NCBI RefSeq assembly: GCF_963664555.1
Contig: NZ_OY761461.1
Location: forward strand, 372,001 to 436,000
DNA length: 64,000 nt
Source of the DNA: Labilibaculum sp.
GTDB taxonomy: Bacteria > Bacteroidota > Bacteroidia > Bacteroidales > Marinifilaceae
Reading direction: 5' to 3'
In this document: positions 8,231 to 18,186 of the stretch, one piece after another
Numbering within the stretch: the first letter of the stretch is position 1
How the letters are laid out: each line of letters begins with the position of its first letter
The notes under the pieces: model-generated
The model's database searches: none
Seen by the model: only the letters and a program-made list of their open reading frames with translations
Told to the model about the DNA's origin: nothing
Translations under genes and position numbers: made by a program

Positions 8231-10780
8231 ATGGAAGTACAGGAACATAAGCAACAGGCAACGGAAATGAACGAAACTTTTAATCCCGAAGAAGCATTTC
8301 AGGCAACATTTCAATATTTCAATGGAGATGAGCTTGCAGCACGTGTTTGGTTAAACAAGTATGCGTTGAAGGACTCTTATGGAAATATTTATGAAAAGAC
8401 TCCGGATGATATGCATCGACGAATTGCATCCGAAATTGCAAGAGTTGAAAAAAATTACCCAAACCCACTAAGCGAAGAAGAAATTTTCGCAGTACTAAAA
8501 GATTTTAAGTACATCGTACCTCAAGGAAGCCCCATGTCGGGAATTGGAAACAAATATCAGATTGCATCCTTGTCGAACTGTTTTGTAATTGGAAATGATG
8601 GTGATTCGGATTCTTATGGTGGAATCATGAAGATCGATCAGGAACAAGTACAGTTGATGAAGCGAAGAGGTGGTGTTGGGCACGATCTTTCTCATATTCG
8701 CCCTAAAGGTTCACCGGTTAAGAATTCTGCCTTAACTTCGACAGGAATTGTTCCTTTTATGGAGCGTTACTCCAATTCGACTCGTGAGGTTGCTCAGGAT
8801 GGTCGTCGTGGAGCGTTGATGTTAAGTGTTTCTGTTCGTCATCCTGATTCGGAAGATTTTATTGATGCGAAAATGGAGCAAGGCAAAGTTACAGGAGCTA
8901 ATGTTTCGGTAAAAATGCACGATGAGTTTATGCAGGCCGTCGTTGACGGAACAGAATTTATTCAGCAATATCCAATCAATTCAAAGAATCCTACCTACAG
9001 CAAAAGTATAGATGCTGGTAAGCTTTGGAACAAAATTGTTCACAATGCCTGGAAATCAGCAGAGCCGGGAATTTTATTTTGGGATACTATCGAAAGAGAG
9101 TCGGTTCCTGATTGTTATGCCGATTTAGGATACAAAACGGTTTCTACGAATCCTTGTGGCGAAATTCCATTGTGCCCATACGATAGCTGCCGTTTGCTGG
9201 CTATCAATTTGTATAGTTACGTTGAAAATCCATTTACAGAGAAGGCTGAATTTAATTTCGAACTGTTTCGTAAGCATGTTGCAATGGCACAAAGAATGAT
9301 GGATGACATCATTGATTTGGAGCTGGAGAAAATTGATGCAATAATTGATAAGATTGAAGAAGATCCTGAAGATAAAGAGATTAAGAGAGTAGAGCGTAAT
9401 CTTTGGAAAAATATACGGACTAAAGCAGAAGAGGGAAGAAGAACCGGAGTGGGAATTACTGCTGAAGGAGATATGCTTGCCGGTTTAAACCTGCGTTACG
9501 GAACTGATGAAGCGATTGATTTTTCTGTGGAAGTTCATAAGACAATTGCTATTGAAGCTTATCGTTCTTCAGTGCATATGGCTAAAGACAGAGGTGCATT
9601 CAAAATCTATGACAAAGAGCGTGAGAGTAGAAACCCATTTATTTTACGCCTAAAAGAAGCCGACGAAAGCCTTTATAAAGAAATGGCTAAATACGGTCGG
9701 CGTAATATTGCTTGTTTAACGATCGCACCAACGGGAACAACCAGTTTGATGACTCAAACGACTTCGGGTATCGAGCCTGTGTTTATGCCTGTTTACAAAC
9801 GAAGAAGAAAAGTAAACCCTAATGATAAAAATGTTCGTGTTGATTTTGTTGATGAGATTGGCGATAGTTGGGAAGAGTTTGTGGTATTTCATCACAAATT
9901 TGTTACCTGGATGGAAGCCAATGGTATCAATGCAGCGCAGCATTTTACAAATGAAGAGATTGAAGAATTGGTTAAACAGTCTCCATACTACAAAGCAACT
10001 TCTAATGATGTAGACTGGCTGCAGAAAGTCCGCATGCAAGGGAAAGTACAGAAGTGGGTTGATCATTCGATTAGTGTAACAGTTAATCTTCCAAACGATG
10101 TGCCTGAATCTTTAGTAGGTGAACTGTATATCGAAGCGTGGAAAAGTGGATGTAAAGGCTGTACGGTTTATCGTGATGGTTCCCGTTCGGGTGTTTTGCT
10201 TGCCAACGACACGAAGGAGGAAAATACAGGGATGCCGGAAAAACGTCCTGAAATATTGGAAGCTGAAGTTGTTCGGTTCCAAAACAACAAGGAAAAATGG
10301 ATTGCTTTTATTGGATTGTATAATGGACAACCCTATGAAGTATTTACGGGTATTGTTGACGATGAGGAAGGTATTTTATTGCCTAAATCAGTAAGTAAGG
10401 GAGTAATTATCAAAAGAAAAGAAGAGGACGGAAGTTCTCGTTATGACTTTCAATTTTGTAATAAACGTGGATTTAAAACAACATTCGAAGGATTGTCATA
10501 TAAATTTGATAAAGAGTTTTGGAATTATGCTAAGTTAATTTCAGGTGTACTTCGCCACGGAATGCCAATCGAAGGAGTAGTAAATTTAGTTGCAGGTTTA
10601 CAGTTGGATAGTGAGAACATTAACACTTGGAAAAATGGTGTTGAGCGTGCTCTTAAAAAATATATTCCAAATGGAACCAAAGTAAAAGGTGGAATATGCG
10701 CCAGTTGTGGGTCAGAGCACATCATCTATCAGGAAGGATGTCTGATTTGTCAGTCGTGTGGCACTTCAAAATGTGGATAA
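8231..10780 (+). CDS. nrdJ: adenosylcobalamin-dependent ribonucleotide reductase (class II)
   Basis: An 849-residue vitamin B12-dependent ribonucleoside-diphosphate reductase, which makes deoxyribonucleotides without needing or being harmed by oxygen. SNCFV contains active-site Cys117. NPCGEIPL (residues 307-314) carries the thiyl-radical Cys309 and Glu311, and GCKGCTVYRDGSR follows in the C-terminal half. The last 28 residues hold two CxxC pairs and a final CxxxxC of the swinging-arm/zinc-ribbon type that re-reduces the active site. A region after about residue 670 (VVRFQNNKEKWIAF...) is the extra NrdJ domain of this family. It is complete. The IS element begins 30 bp after its stop codon. 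Confidence 0.95.
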   Translation: MEVQEHKQQATEMNETFNPEEAFQATFQYFNGDELAARVWLNKYALKDSYGNIYEKTPDDMHRRIASEIARVEKNYPNPLSEEEIFAVLKDFKYIVPQGSPMSGIGNKYQIASLSNCFVIGNDGDSDSYGGIMKIDQEQVQLMKRRGGVGHDLSHIRPKGSPVKNSALTSTGIVPFMERYSNSTREVAQDGRRGALMLSVSVRHPDSEDFIDAKMEQGKVTGANVSVKMHDEFMQAVVDGTEFIQQYPINSKNPTYSKSIDAGKLWNKIVHNAWKSAEPGILFWDTIERESVPDCYADLGYKTVSTNPCGEIPLCPYDSCRLLAINLYSYVENPFTEKAEFNFELFRKHVAMAQRMMDDIIDLELEKIDAIIDKIEEDPEDKEIKRVERNLWKNIRTKAEEGRRTGVGITAEGDMLAGLNLRYGTDEAIDFSVEVHKTIAIEAYRSSVHMAKDRGAFKIYDKERESRNPFILRLKEADESLYKEMAKYGRRNIACLTIAPTGTTSLMTQTTSGIEPVFMPVYKRRRKVNPNDKNVRVDFVDEIGDSWEEFVVFHHKFVTWMEANGINAAQHFTNEEIEELVKQSPYYKATSNDVDWLQKVRMQGKVQKWVDHSISVTVNLPNDVPESLVGELYIEAWKSGCKGCTVYRDGSRSGVLLANDTKEENTGMPEKRPEILEAEVVRFQNNKEKWIAFIGLYNGQPYEVFTGIVDDEEGILLPKSVSKGVIIKRKEEDGSSRYDFQFCNKRGFKTTFEGLSYKFDKEFWNYAKLISGVLRHGMPIEGVVNLVAGLQLDSENINTWKNGVERALKKYIPNGTKVKGGICASCGSEHIIYQEGCLICQSCGTSKCG

Positions 10781-10809
10781 CCTATCTATTATAACAACCA
10801 CTTAAACTT

Positions 10810-12609
10810 GAGGCTGTCTCAAATGAGATAGTCTCTTTTTCGTTTTATAGTTTTTTATATTTATCACTGATTTCTTATTTTAGAGATATGAAATTAGTCC
10901 CTCAAAAATCTCATTTCAAAGCCTATCATCAAAACCAGATGATTCTTTTTCCGCCTTCTCTCTCGGATTTCATATCATCTGAACACCCTGTTCGTACCAT
11001 CAGCAGTATTATTGATGGTGTCCAGATAGATCGTATCCTTGAAAAATACAGTTATACGGGAGCAAAGGCCTATCATCCCAAAATGATGCTTAAGTTATTA
11101 GTTTATTCCTATTTGTGTAATGTATATTCCTCTCGAAAAATAGAGCAGGCGGCATCAGAAAATGTACATTTCATGTGGTTGTCAGGGATGCAAAAGCCAG
11201 ATCACAATACGATTGCCCGCTTTAGAAGCAGTCGATTAAAAGGTGTTTTAAAGGAAGTGTTCAGTCAAGTAGTCCTGTTACTGGTAGATTCCGGACATAT
11301 TGATCTACAAACCATATATGTCGATGGCACCAAGATCGAGGCCAATGCAAATAAGTTTTCGTTTGTTTGGGGTAAAGCCATTCAAAAGAATATCCAACGC
11401 ATGAAGGATCGGTTGGGGGAACTTTGGGATTATACAGAGCAGGTAGCCAAATCGGATTTAGCAAATGTAAGTAAGCCCGATTTAAGTGATGTTGATCCAG
11501 AAAAAATAGAGCAGACCATTGAGACAATTAATGAGGCCTTGAGGGATAAGAAAGTGGATGCTAAGAAACGCCGGCAACTCAACTATGCCAAGAAGAATTA
11601 TGCTGATAATCTCCGAAAAAACGAGCAAAAGCTAAAGATATTGGAAGAGCGAAATAGTTATTCAAAAACGGATCCGGATGCAACCTTTATGCGAATGAAG
11701 GATGACTATATGCAAAATGGTCAGCTAAAACCAGGATATAACCTGCAGTTTAGCACACAAAATCAATTCATTGTAAATTATTCAAACCATAATAATCCAA
11801 CCGATACAAAAACCTTTATACCTCATATGAAAGAGGTTCAACAGTTGTATCCAGACAAACTAAACAGCGTATGTGCAGATTCCGGTTATGGGTCTGAGGA
11901 GAATTATGAATTTCTTGAAGCGGAAGGATTAACCTCTTTTGTGAAATACAATTACTTTCATAAAGAACAAAAGAAGGGAGCCAAAACTTATTGCGAGTTT
12001 CACCCCAACAATTTATTCTACGACTCTAAACAGGATATTTACTACTGCCCAATGGGACAAGTAATGAATCTTAAGAAGATAAAAAAGGAAAAAAGCCAAG
12101 CCGGTCATTTTAAGACAATCCATGTTTATCAAGCTCAAAACTGTAACGGATGCCCACTTAGGGGGATGTGTCACAAAGCAAAAGGTAATCGAACGATTCA
12201 GATTAATCACCGACTCAACGAATTAAGAAGTAAAGCACGAGAACATTTAACCTCAGAAGAAGGATTGAAGCACAGGAGTCAAAGACCGGTTGATGTAGAG
12301 GCCGCTTTTGGTAACCTTAAACACAATAAAGGATTTAAACGATTTTTACTTCGTGGCAAAGAAAAAGTAGAAATCGAAATGGGATTATTGGCTCTAGCCA
12401 TAAATCTTAAGAAAATGAATAGTAGAAAAGTGGCCTAACGGCCTTTCTTAATTCTTTTGAAGTCCTATTTCCTCTATATGAAACCTCTGTTTTGCATATT
12501 GGAGGTAAAAAAGACTTCCAAAAACAAATAAGCAGTATAAGGCAGTTTAATCTCAAAAAAACAAAAGATCATGAAAAAGAGGATGTCTACTTTGTTATGA
12601 GACATCCTC
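10810..12609 (+). mobile_element. complete IS1182-type insertion sequence, 1.8 kb
   Basis: A single transposase gene is bounded by imperfect terminal inverted repeats: GAGGCTGTCTCA at the left end (10810-10821), matched by the complement of TGAGACATCCTC at the right (12598-12609), one mismatch in twelve. Both ends also carry a second internal inverted copy (GATAGTCTC on the left, GATGTCTAC on the right), so each end can fold. No obvious target duplication is visible. It sits between nrdJ and a receiver gene and disrupts neither. Confidence 0.8.
10888..12438 (+). CDS. IS1182-family transposase
   Basis: A 516-residue DDE transposase. The N-terminal DUF772-type helical region (SEHPVRTISSIIDG ... 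HPKMMLKLLVYSYLCNVYSSRKIE) is followed by the catalytic core with VDGTKIEANANKFSFVW (first Asp), then VCADSGYGSEENYEFLE (second Asp) and a C-terminal RPVDVEAAFGNLKHNKGFKRF containing the Glu. A cysteine cluster (CNGCPLRGMC) precedes the last block, as in other members. The gene is intact, so the element may be active. Confidence 0.9.
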   Translation: MKLVPQKSHFKAYHQNQMILFPPSLSDFISSEHPVRTISSIIDGVQIDRILEKYSYTGAKAYHPKMMLKLLVYSYLCNVYSSRKIEQAASENVHFMWLSGMQKPDHNTIARFRSSRLKGVLKEVFSQVVLLLVDSGHIDLQTIYVDGTKIEANANKFSFVWGKAIQKNIQRMKDRLGELWDYTEQVAKSDLANVSKPDLSDVDPEKIEQTIETINEALRDKKVDAKKRRQLNYAKKNYADNLRKNEQKLKILEERNSYSKTDPDATFMRMKDDYMQNGQLKPGYNLQFSTQNQFIVNYSNHNNPTDTKTFIPHMKEVQQLYPDKLNSVCADSGYGSEENYEFLEAEGLTSFVKYNYFHKEQKKGAKTYCEFHPNNLFYDSKQDIYYCPMGQVMNLKKIKKEKSQAGHFKTIHVYQAQNCNGCPLRGMCHKAKGNRTIQINHRLNELRSKAREHLTSEEGLKHRSQRPVDVEAAFGNLKHNKGFKRFLLRGKEKVEIEMGLLALAINLKKMNSRKVA

Positions 12610-12778
12610 TTTTTTTAATTGTAATATGTTATTATAAATTACATAGTTACTGATTAAAGCTACGCAGTTACTCATTTTATAAACAAAAGGGTCAGATCTT
12701 TGTAATTTCTTTTTTGTGTTACTGATAATTGAATTAACTTAGGGTTAGATAACAGTGAGACGTATACAGTAGTTATTT

Positions 12779-13168
12779 ATGAATTTTTCAACAAATTATA
12801 ATTGGGAAGGCAAAGTATTGCTGGTTGCGGAAGATGAGGATTTTAATTTCATATTTTTGGAAGAAATACTCATGGACACTAAAGCCAGGATCATTCGTGC
12901 CAGAGATGGGCAGGAAGCACTTGATTTTATACAGTCGGTTCCGGAGATAGACTTGGTGTTAATGGACATGCAAATGCCAATTATGAATGGTTATGATGCA
13001 ACCAGAAATATCAAAAAAATAAATAAAAATATGCCAATAATTGCTCAAACGGCATATCATTACGGTGAAGCTTATGAGGAAATAATGGCAGCCGGCTGTG
13101 ATGATTTTGTATCCAAACCAATTGATATTGGTGGTTTAAAAGATATGATTGACCGATTTCTATTTTAA
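12779..13168 (+). CDS. single-domain CheY-like response regulator
   Basis: A 129-residue receiver domain with no output domain. The acidic pocket is EDED (18-21), the phospho-acceptor is Asp63 in LVLMDMQMP, Thr91 follows in IIAQTAY, and Lys113 in FVSKPID completes the active site. Proteins of this kind relay phosphate or act by binding a partner; the sequence MQMPIMNGYDATRNIK is like the receivers of hybrid histidine kinases. No kinase is adjacent, so the partner is unknown. It lies 170 bp downstream of the IS element and 77 bp upstream of gltX. Confidence 0.85.
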   Translation: MNFSTNYNWEGKVLLVAEDEDFNFIFLEEILMDTKARIIRARDGQEALDFIQSVPEIDLVLMDMQMPIMNGYDATRNIKKINKNMPIIAQTAYHYGEAYEEIMAAGCDDFVSKPIDIGGLKDMIDRFLF

Positions 13169-13214
13169 GTTAATTTTCTGGTTTTTTCTCCCCTTTACTT
13201 TTCTTCTTATTTCT

Positions 13215-13222
13215 TATCTTTG
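13215..13222 (+). promoter_or_regulatory. -7 element (TATCTTTG) upstream of gltX
   Basis: An exact match to the Bacteroidota -7 consensus TAnnTTTG, 23 bp upstream of the gltX start codon. No clear TTG -33 element sits at the right distance, so only the -7 box is called. Confidence 0.45.
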
Positions 13223-13245
13223 TTGCCAAATTAACGGATATTACA

Positions 13246-14778
13246 ATGAACGATAAGAAAGTAAGGGTTCGATTTGCTCCTAGTCCTACGGGGCCTCTTC
13301 ATATGGGTGGTGTTAGAACAGCCCTTTTCAACTATTTATTCGCGAGAAAACACAATGGTGATTTTCTATTGCGTATTGAAGACACTGACCAGACAAGATA
13401 TGTGCCTGGTGCGGAAGAATACATCGCGGAATCATTAAAATGGTGTGGAATTCAAATTGATGAAGGAGCGACCGTAGGTGGTGAATACGGACCTTACCGT
13501 CAGTCGGAGCGTAAGCCGATGTATCGTGAGTATGCCGATCAGCTCATTGCTTCGGGAAATGCCTATTACGCTTTTGACACTTCTGAAGAACTGGATGCTA
13601 TTCGTAATCAGCATGAAGAAGAGAAGAAAACTTTTACCTACAATTATGCAACCCGCGAAAATTTGAATAACTCCCTGGCTTTATCAGCAGAAGAAGTTCA
13701 AAATAAAATTGAGGCCGGCGAAGCTTATGTGGTACGATTTAAAATGCCTGTTGGTGAGGAATTGCAATTGGATGATGAAATAAGAGGTCGTGTCGTGTTT
13801 AACACTTCTGCTTTAGACGATAAGGTATTGTTTAAATCAGATGGAATGCCAACTTATCATCTGGCGAATGTGGTGGATGATTATTTAATGAAAATCTCAC
13901 ATGTAATTCGCGGGGAGGAATGGTTGCCGTCGATGCCATTACATGTATTACTATACAGATCGTTTGGATGGAAAGACGACATGCCTAAATTTGCTCACCT
14001 TCCATTAATTTTGAAACCGGTAGGAAAAGGAAAACTAAGCAAGCGTGATGGAGATAAATTGGGATTTCCGGTATTTCCACTGGAATGGACTGATCCTAAA
14101 ACAGATGAAATTTCATCAGGATATCGTGAAGGTGGATATTTTCCTGAAGCATTCGTAAATATGCTGGCCTTTTTAGGATGGAATCCTGGAACAGAGCAGG
14201 AAATCTTCTCAATGGAAGAGCTTTCTCAGGCATTTTCTTTGGAACGTGTTGGTAAATCGGGTTCTAAGTTCGATCCTGAGAAAACCAAATGGTTCAATCG
14301 TCAGTATCTGATGACTAAATCGGATGAAGAGATTGGAATCTTGTTTGCGGAACAAATTTTAAAGGCAAAAGGAATTGATGCTGATCAGGAAACTGTGAAC
14401 CGGGTTTGTGGTATGGTAAAAGATCGTGTAGACTTTGTTTCGGAACTTTGGGAGCATGTAAATTACTTTTTTGAGGCACCTGTTGAATTTGATGCAAAGA
14501 CAGTGAAAAAGGGTTGGAAAGAGGATACTTCAGCTTTGATAACTGAATTGAAAGACATTTTGGAAAGCATTGAAGATTTTTCTTCAGCGAATTCTGAAGA
14601 GGTTGTGAAAGAATGGATCACTGCCAAAGAAATTGGTTTTGGAAAAGTGATGAATCCTTTTCGTTTGGCTGTGGTAGGTGCCGGTAAAGGGCCTCATATG
14701 TTCGATATCATTGAAATACTTGGAAAAAAGGAAACCATTGCACGTTTGGATTATGCATTGGAGAATATCAAAATATAA
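13246..14778 (+). CDS. gltX: glutamyl-tRNA synthetase
   Basis: A 510-residue class I aminoacyl-tRNA synthetase that charges tRNA-Glu. [21 protein letters not shown] (residues 9-29) contains the HIGH-type motif as HMGG, and [10 protein letters not shown] near residues 260-269 is the KMSKS-type loop. RIEDTDQTR follows the first motif. The C-terminal alpha-helical anticodon-binding region ([13 protein letters not shown] ... [20 protein letters not shown]) is complete. It is followed by a strong terminator. Confidence 0.96.
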   Translation: MNDKKVRVRFAPSPTGPLHMGGVRTALFNYLFARKHNGDFLLRIEDTDQTRYVPGAEEYIAESLKWCGIQIDEGATVGGEYGPYRQSERKPMYREYADQLIASGNAYYAFDTSEELDAIRNQHEEEKKTFTYNYATRENLNNSLALSAEEVQNKIEAGEAYVVRFKMPVGEELQLDDEIRGRVVFNTSALDDKVLFKSDGMPTYHLANVVDDYLMKISHVIRGEEWLPSMPLHVLLYRSFGWKDDMPKFAHLPLILKPVGKGKLSKRDGDKLGFPVFPLEWTDPKTDEISSGYREGGYFPEAFVNMLAFLGWNPGTEQEIFSMEELSQAFSLERVGKSGSKFDPEKTKWFNRQYLMTKSDEEIGILFAEQILKAKGIDADQETVNRVCGMVKDRVDFVSELWEHVNYFFEAPVEFDAKTVKKGWKEDTSALITELKDILESIEDFSSANSEEVVKEWITAKEIGFGKVMNPFRLAVVGAGKGPHMFDIIEILGKKETIARLDYALENIKI

Positions 14779-14802
14779 TTGAGATTTTTTCTCATTGAGA
14801 TG

Positions 14803-14831
14803 AACCACTTCCTTCGGGGAGTGGTTTTTTT
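14803..14831 (+). terminator. Rho-independent terminator of gltX
   Basis: AACCACTTCC and GGGAGTGGTT pair around a TTCG tetraloop and are followed by seven T residues. It begins 24 bp after the gltX stop. Confidence 0.85.
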
Positions 14832-15072
14832 GTTTAAAGAAAATCAACAAAGGTGTTGAATGGCTGACAAGTTAAAGGGTCAATTAGTTGGGGGCTAAGC
14901 TAATAGTCTTGCTTTGTGTGAATTAGCAGGTGGTTTGGCAATTATTTGTTCTGCTTGTATGGTCTTACTTAATTTTAAAGGAGTGTTTTAATAGAACGTG
15001 TTTTTGATATTAGAGAAGTGTTTGAAATATTTAATATTGTTTTTCTATTTGGGAGTAAAAAAGACTTGTTTA

Positions 15073-15109
15073 ATAAAAAAACCTGACAAGATTTTGTCCT
15101 GTCAGGTTT
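15073..15109 (-). terminator. Rho-independent terminator of glnS
   Basis: On the minus strand AACCTGACA and TGTCAGGTT form a perfect 9-bp stem followed by a run of T, 20 bp after the glnS stop codon. Confidence 0.85.
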
Positions 15110-15129
15110 GATGTATTTTAAGTAGCGGA

Positions 15130-16842
15130 TTATTTCTTTTGGGTTTTAGTCCATGAGTCTTTTAAAGAAACCGTACGGTTGAAAACTAATTTTTCTGCAG
15201 TAGAATCTTTATCTACAGAGAAATAGCCTAGTCGGGTAAACTGAAAATGATCTTCAGCTTTAGCATCTTTTAAACTTGGTTCAACGTAACACTCGCTCAA
15301 AATTTGTAAGGAATCAGGATTAATAAATTCTTTAAAGTCCGTTTCCTTTTGGGAATCAGGAGCTTCGTGGTTAAAAAGACGATCGTAGATACGAACTTCG
15401 GCTTTAGCAGCATGCTTGGCAGAAACCCAATGAAGTGTTCCTTTTACCTTGCGTTTGCTTTCCTCTGATCCACTACCACTCTTAGATTTTGCATCGTAAG
15501 TACAGTGAATTTCAGTGATGTTTCCATCAGCATCTTTAACAGCTTTTTCGCACATTACAATGTAAGCAGCCTTTAATCGTACTTCCTGTCCCGGAGTCAT
15601 TCTGAAGAATTTCTTTGGAGCATCTTCCATAAAATCTTCCCTCTCGATATATAATTCACGAGAAAAAGGAATATCACGATTTCCGCTTTCCGGATCTTCA
15701 GGATTGTTTTCGATACTCAAAAATTCTTCCTGATTTTCGGGATAATTGGTGATGATTAATTTTACAGGATTCAAAACAGCCATTACACGTGGAGCAGTTT
15801 TATTCAAATCCTCACGAACACAATGTTCTAAAAGTGAAACATCAATTACATTGTTTCGTTTTGCAACACCAATTATATCCGCAAAATTACGAATTGAAGC
15901 AGGAGTATATCCTCTTCTACGCAATCCTGAAACAGTAGGCATTCGTGGATCATCCCATCCATTAACGTGATTATCTTTTACCAATTCCAGTAACTTTCGC
16001 TTACTCATTACGGTGTAGCTTAAGTTCAAACGAGCAAATTCACGCTGTTTTGGGCGGTAATCAGTATCGGTTAAATTATTCACGAACCATTCGTATAGCG
16101 GACGGTGAACTTCAAATTCTAAAGTGCAGATAGAGTGTGTAATTCCTTCTATATAATCCGACTCGCCATGAGCATAATCATACATTGGATAAATACACCA
16201 TTGATCGCCTGTGCGGTGATGATGCGCATGCATGATACGATACATCAATGGATCGCGCATGTGCATATTTGATGAAGTCATGTCGATTTTTGCACGAAGA
16301 ACTTTTTCTCCATCCTTGAATTCACCATTCTTCATTCTTTCGAATAAATCTAAGTTTTCCTCAACACTTCGATTACGATAAGGACTTTCTATACCTGCCT
16401 CGGTTGGTGATTTTTTCTGCTCAGCAATTTGCGCAGCTGTCTGATCATCCACATAGGCTTTGCCATCAGTAATCAACTTCACTGCCCAATCATACAATTG
16501 CTGAAAATAATCAGAAGTATACAAAGGCTCCCCATCCCACTGAAATCCTAACCATTTGATGTCATCCATAATGGAATTTACATACTCAGTGTCTTCTTTA
16601 ACAGGATTAGTATCGTCGAAACGTAAATTACATTTTCCCTTATATTGTTGGGCAAGGCTAAAGTTTAGGCATATCGACTTAGCGTGTCCGATGTGTAAGT
16701 ACCCGTTTGGTTCTGGAGGGAATCGGGTGTGTACTCTACCATCATTCACATTGTTTTTCAGATCTTCTTCAATAATCTGCTGGATAAAATTAAGAGATTT
16801 GCTTTCGTTAACATTCTCTTCTTTTACATTTTTGTTATCCAT
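15130..16842 (-). CDS. glnS: glutaminyl-tRNA synthetase
   Basis: A 570-residue class I synthetase that charges tRNA-Gln directly. [15 protein letters not shown] contains HIGH at residues 50-53, and VMSKRKL near residue 283 is the KMSKS loop. The C-terminal beta-barrel anticodon-binding domain ends in [19 protein letters not shown], typical of the family. The start MDNKN at 16842 is preferred over an ATG eight codons upstream because it fits the family length. A TACTTTTG -7-like box lies on the minus strand at 16975-16982. Confidence 0.95.
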   Translation of the reverse strand: MDNKNVKEENVNESKSLNFIQQIIEEDLKNNVNDGRVHTRFPPEPNGYLHIGHAKSICLNFSLAQQYKGKCNLRFDDTNPVKEDTEYVNSIMDDIKWLGFQWDGEPLYTSDYFQQLYDWAVKLITDGKAYVDDQTAAQIAEQKKSPTEAGIESPYRNRSVEENLDLFERMKNGEFKDGEKVLRAKIDMTSSNMHMRDPLMYRIMHAHHHRTGDQWCIYPMYDYAHGESDYIEGITHSICTLEFEVHRPLYEWFVNNLTDTDYRPKQREFARLNLSYTVMSKRKLLELVKDNHVNGWDDPRMPTVSGLRRRGYTPASIRNFADIIGVAKRNNVIDVSLLEHCVREDLNKTAPRVMAVLNPVKLIITNYPENQEEFLSIENNPEDPESGNRDIPFSRELYIEREDFMEDAPKKFFRMTPGQEVRLKAAYIVMCEKAVKDADGNITEIHCTYDAKSKSGSGSEESKRKVKGTLHWVSAKHAAKAEVRIYDRLFNHEAPDSQKETDFKEFINPDSLQILSECYVEPSLKDAKAEDHFQFTRLGYFSVDKDSTAEKLVFNRTVSLKDSWTKTQKK

Positions 16843-17096
16843 ACTACTCAATTTAAAATGATACATGTATTTGCCTGAGATTCGGAATCGAATCCTGCCT
16901 TGCTTTTCGAGTCGAAATGCGATTCAATAAATTTACAATAATTTGATTGATCAGCTACATTATGAAACGAAAAACAAAAGTATGGAAATTCCCTCAATAT
17001 TACTTAGCTATGCTTGGTTAAGAGTGTAAAAAAATGAGATTTTGTACTTGTAATTTAATCTCTTATTTTCGCCAAACAATATTTACAACAAAAAAA

Positions 17097-17447
17097 ATGG
17101 GAATTATTGAATTAGAAGGCATGGAATTTTACGCCTATCATGGCTGTTTTAAGGAAGAGCAAATTGTTGGGAATAAATTTACCGTTTATGTTCGCATGGA
17201 ATATAATGCTGAAAAGGCGGTGAAATCTGATTCTATAGACGATGCTCTGAATTATCAGCGTGCGTATGAAATGATAAAGGAACAACTGCAAATAAAATCT
17301 CATTTGCTTGAACATGTTGGGGAGAGAATTTTAGATGTTTTGTATAAAAATTTCCCCGAATTGGAGCATGCAACAGTAAAAGTATCTAAAATGAACCCTC
17401 CAATGGGTGGACAAATAGAAAAAGTGAGCTTAACTTTGTCTCGTTAA
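17097..17447 (+). CDS. folB: dihydroneopterin aldolase
   Basis: A 116-residue FolB protein that cleaves 7,8-dihydroneopterin in folate synthesis; the family forms octamers. IELEGMEFYAYHGCFKEEQIVGNKF carries the conserved YxxHG...EE segment, and KVSKMNPPMGGQIEKVSL holds the C-terminal active-site block. The ATG at 17097 gives the usual MGIIELEGMEFYA start; an upstream ATG at 17034 would add 21 residues unlike the family. It is 118 bp upstream of tRNA-Cys. Confidence 0.9.
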   Translation: MGIIELEGMEFYAYHGCFKEEQIVGNKFTVYVRMEYNAEKAVKSDSIDDALNYQRAYEMIKEQLQIKSHLLEHVGERILDVLYKNFPELEHATVKVSKMNPPMGGQIEKVSLTLSR

Positions 17448-17510
17448 TTCTTTGATTACTCCTGATTTGTAGAATCAGTTTAAAATTTTTGTGACAAATT
17501 TTGAGAAAAG

Positions 17511-17543
17511 TTTGCACGAGTAATATAGAAATATATATCTTTG
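17511..17543 (+). promoter_or_regulatory. promoter of tRNA-Cys
   Basis: TTTG at 17511-17514 and a perfect TATCTTTG at 17536-17543 are separated by 21 bp, matching the Bacteroidota -33/-7 pattern. The tRNA begins 22 bp further downstream. Confidence 0.65.
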
Positions 17544-17564
17544 CAACGCCTTTACGGAAGATAG

Positions 17565-17635
17565 GGTCTCTTGGCCGAGTGGCTAGGCACCGGTCTGCAA
17601 AACCGTCTACGGCGGTTCGAATCCGCCAGAGACCT
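17565..17635 (+). tRNA. tRNA-Cys (GCA)
   Basis: The acceptor arms GGTCTCT and AGAGACC pair perfectly, the D arm is GCC...GGC, the anticodon loop CTGCAAA shows GCA, and the T arm is GGCGG TTCGAAT CCGCC. The first anticodon-stem pair (C-T) is mismatched. The 3' half from TTCGA onwards is duplicated at 37258-37280, showing that this gene is the integration target of the island to its right; the terminator now following it is supplied by the island. Confidence 0.93.
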
Positions 17636-17638
17636 CTA
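17616..17638 (+). repeat. attL: left attachment site of the island in tRNA-Cys
   Basis: 23 bp from the T loop to just past the tRNA end, including TCCGCCAGAGACCTCTA, repeated at 37258-37280 with one mismatch. Tyrosine integrases typically use the 3' end of a tRNA gene in this way. Confidence 0.88.
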
Positions 17639-17650
17639 AGTAAATTTATA

Positions 17651-17690
17651 AAGCCCCAATTCTTAACGAGTTGGGGCTTTATTGTTTTTA
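17651..17690 (+). terminator. terminator downstream of tRNA-Cys, island-borne
   Basis: AAGCCCCAA and TTGGGGCTT form a 9-bp stem followed by a T-rich run. It lies inside the island, so it replaces the original tRNA terminator, which is now at 37283-37322. Confidence 0.75.
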
Positions 17691-17712
17691 TGTGTTGCCG
17701 GTTTTGTTGCCG
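17691..17712 (+). repeat. left copy of a 22-bp end repeat (candidate integrase arm site)
   Basis: TGTGTTGCCGGTTTTGTTGC plus two bases is identical to 37102-37123 at the other end of the island and contains two direct GTTGCCG motifs. It is 53 bp inside attL. Position at both ends suggests binding by the integrase arm domain; that is inference. Confidence 0.55.
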
Positions 17713-17902
17713 TTTTGTTTTTTAATCCTTAAAAACTTAGAATAGAGCGGTTGGAAATATGCTATTTTGAGGTAATAGTTCCCAATAGGACTAATACACA
17801 AAAAATACATATTTTCACAACACTCACTTTGAATGCTTTAAAATTAATGGTTTCGATATTAATGAAAATACAGTTAAAATTGTTTTAACAATTTGATGAA
17901 GC

Positions 17903-18129
17903 ATGAAAAAAATTGATGCTCGTTTATGGTCAAGAAAAAATAAAGATGGAAAACATCCAATCAAAATAAGGATAACACAAAATAGAAAAGCAAAATGTTG
18001 ATTATCCTATTTTAGAGCGATATTGGAATAGTAAAACAAAACGAGTAAAAAATAACTACCCCAACCATTTAAAAGTTAATGAAATAATTGAAACCCAATT
18101 ATCTCCTGATCCAAAAAAGATAGCATAGC
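17903..18129 (+). pseudogene. N-terminal remnant of a tyrosine integrase, frameshifted
   Basis: From the ATG at 17903 the sequence codes for MKKIDARLWSRKNKDGKHPI and a further stretch ending in a stop after 33 codons. Shifting frame continues the same domain as YPILERYWNSKTKRVKNNYP and NHLKVNEIIETQLS up to a stop at 18129. This is the arm-type DNA-binding domain at the start of Bacteroidota phage-type integrases, comparable with the start of the intact integrase at 37056. The catalytic domain is missing. It appears to be the scar of another element at the same tRNA end. Confidence 0.75.
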
Positions 18130-18186
18130 GTTTAGTGTGAATTTTATATTTTAATTATTAATATTACTTTTTAATAATTAAACTCT

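Noticed and set aside
10800..12615. Target-site duplication for the IS1182-type element
   Set aside because: Bases flanking the two inverted repeats (AAACTT and TTTTTT) do not form a clear direct repeat.
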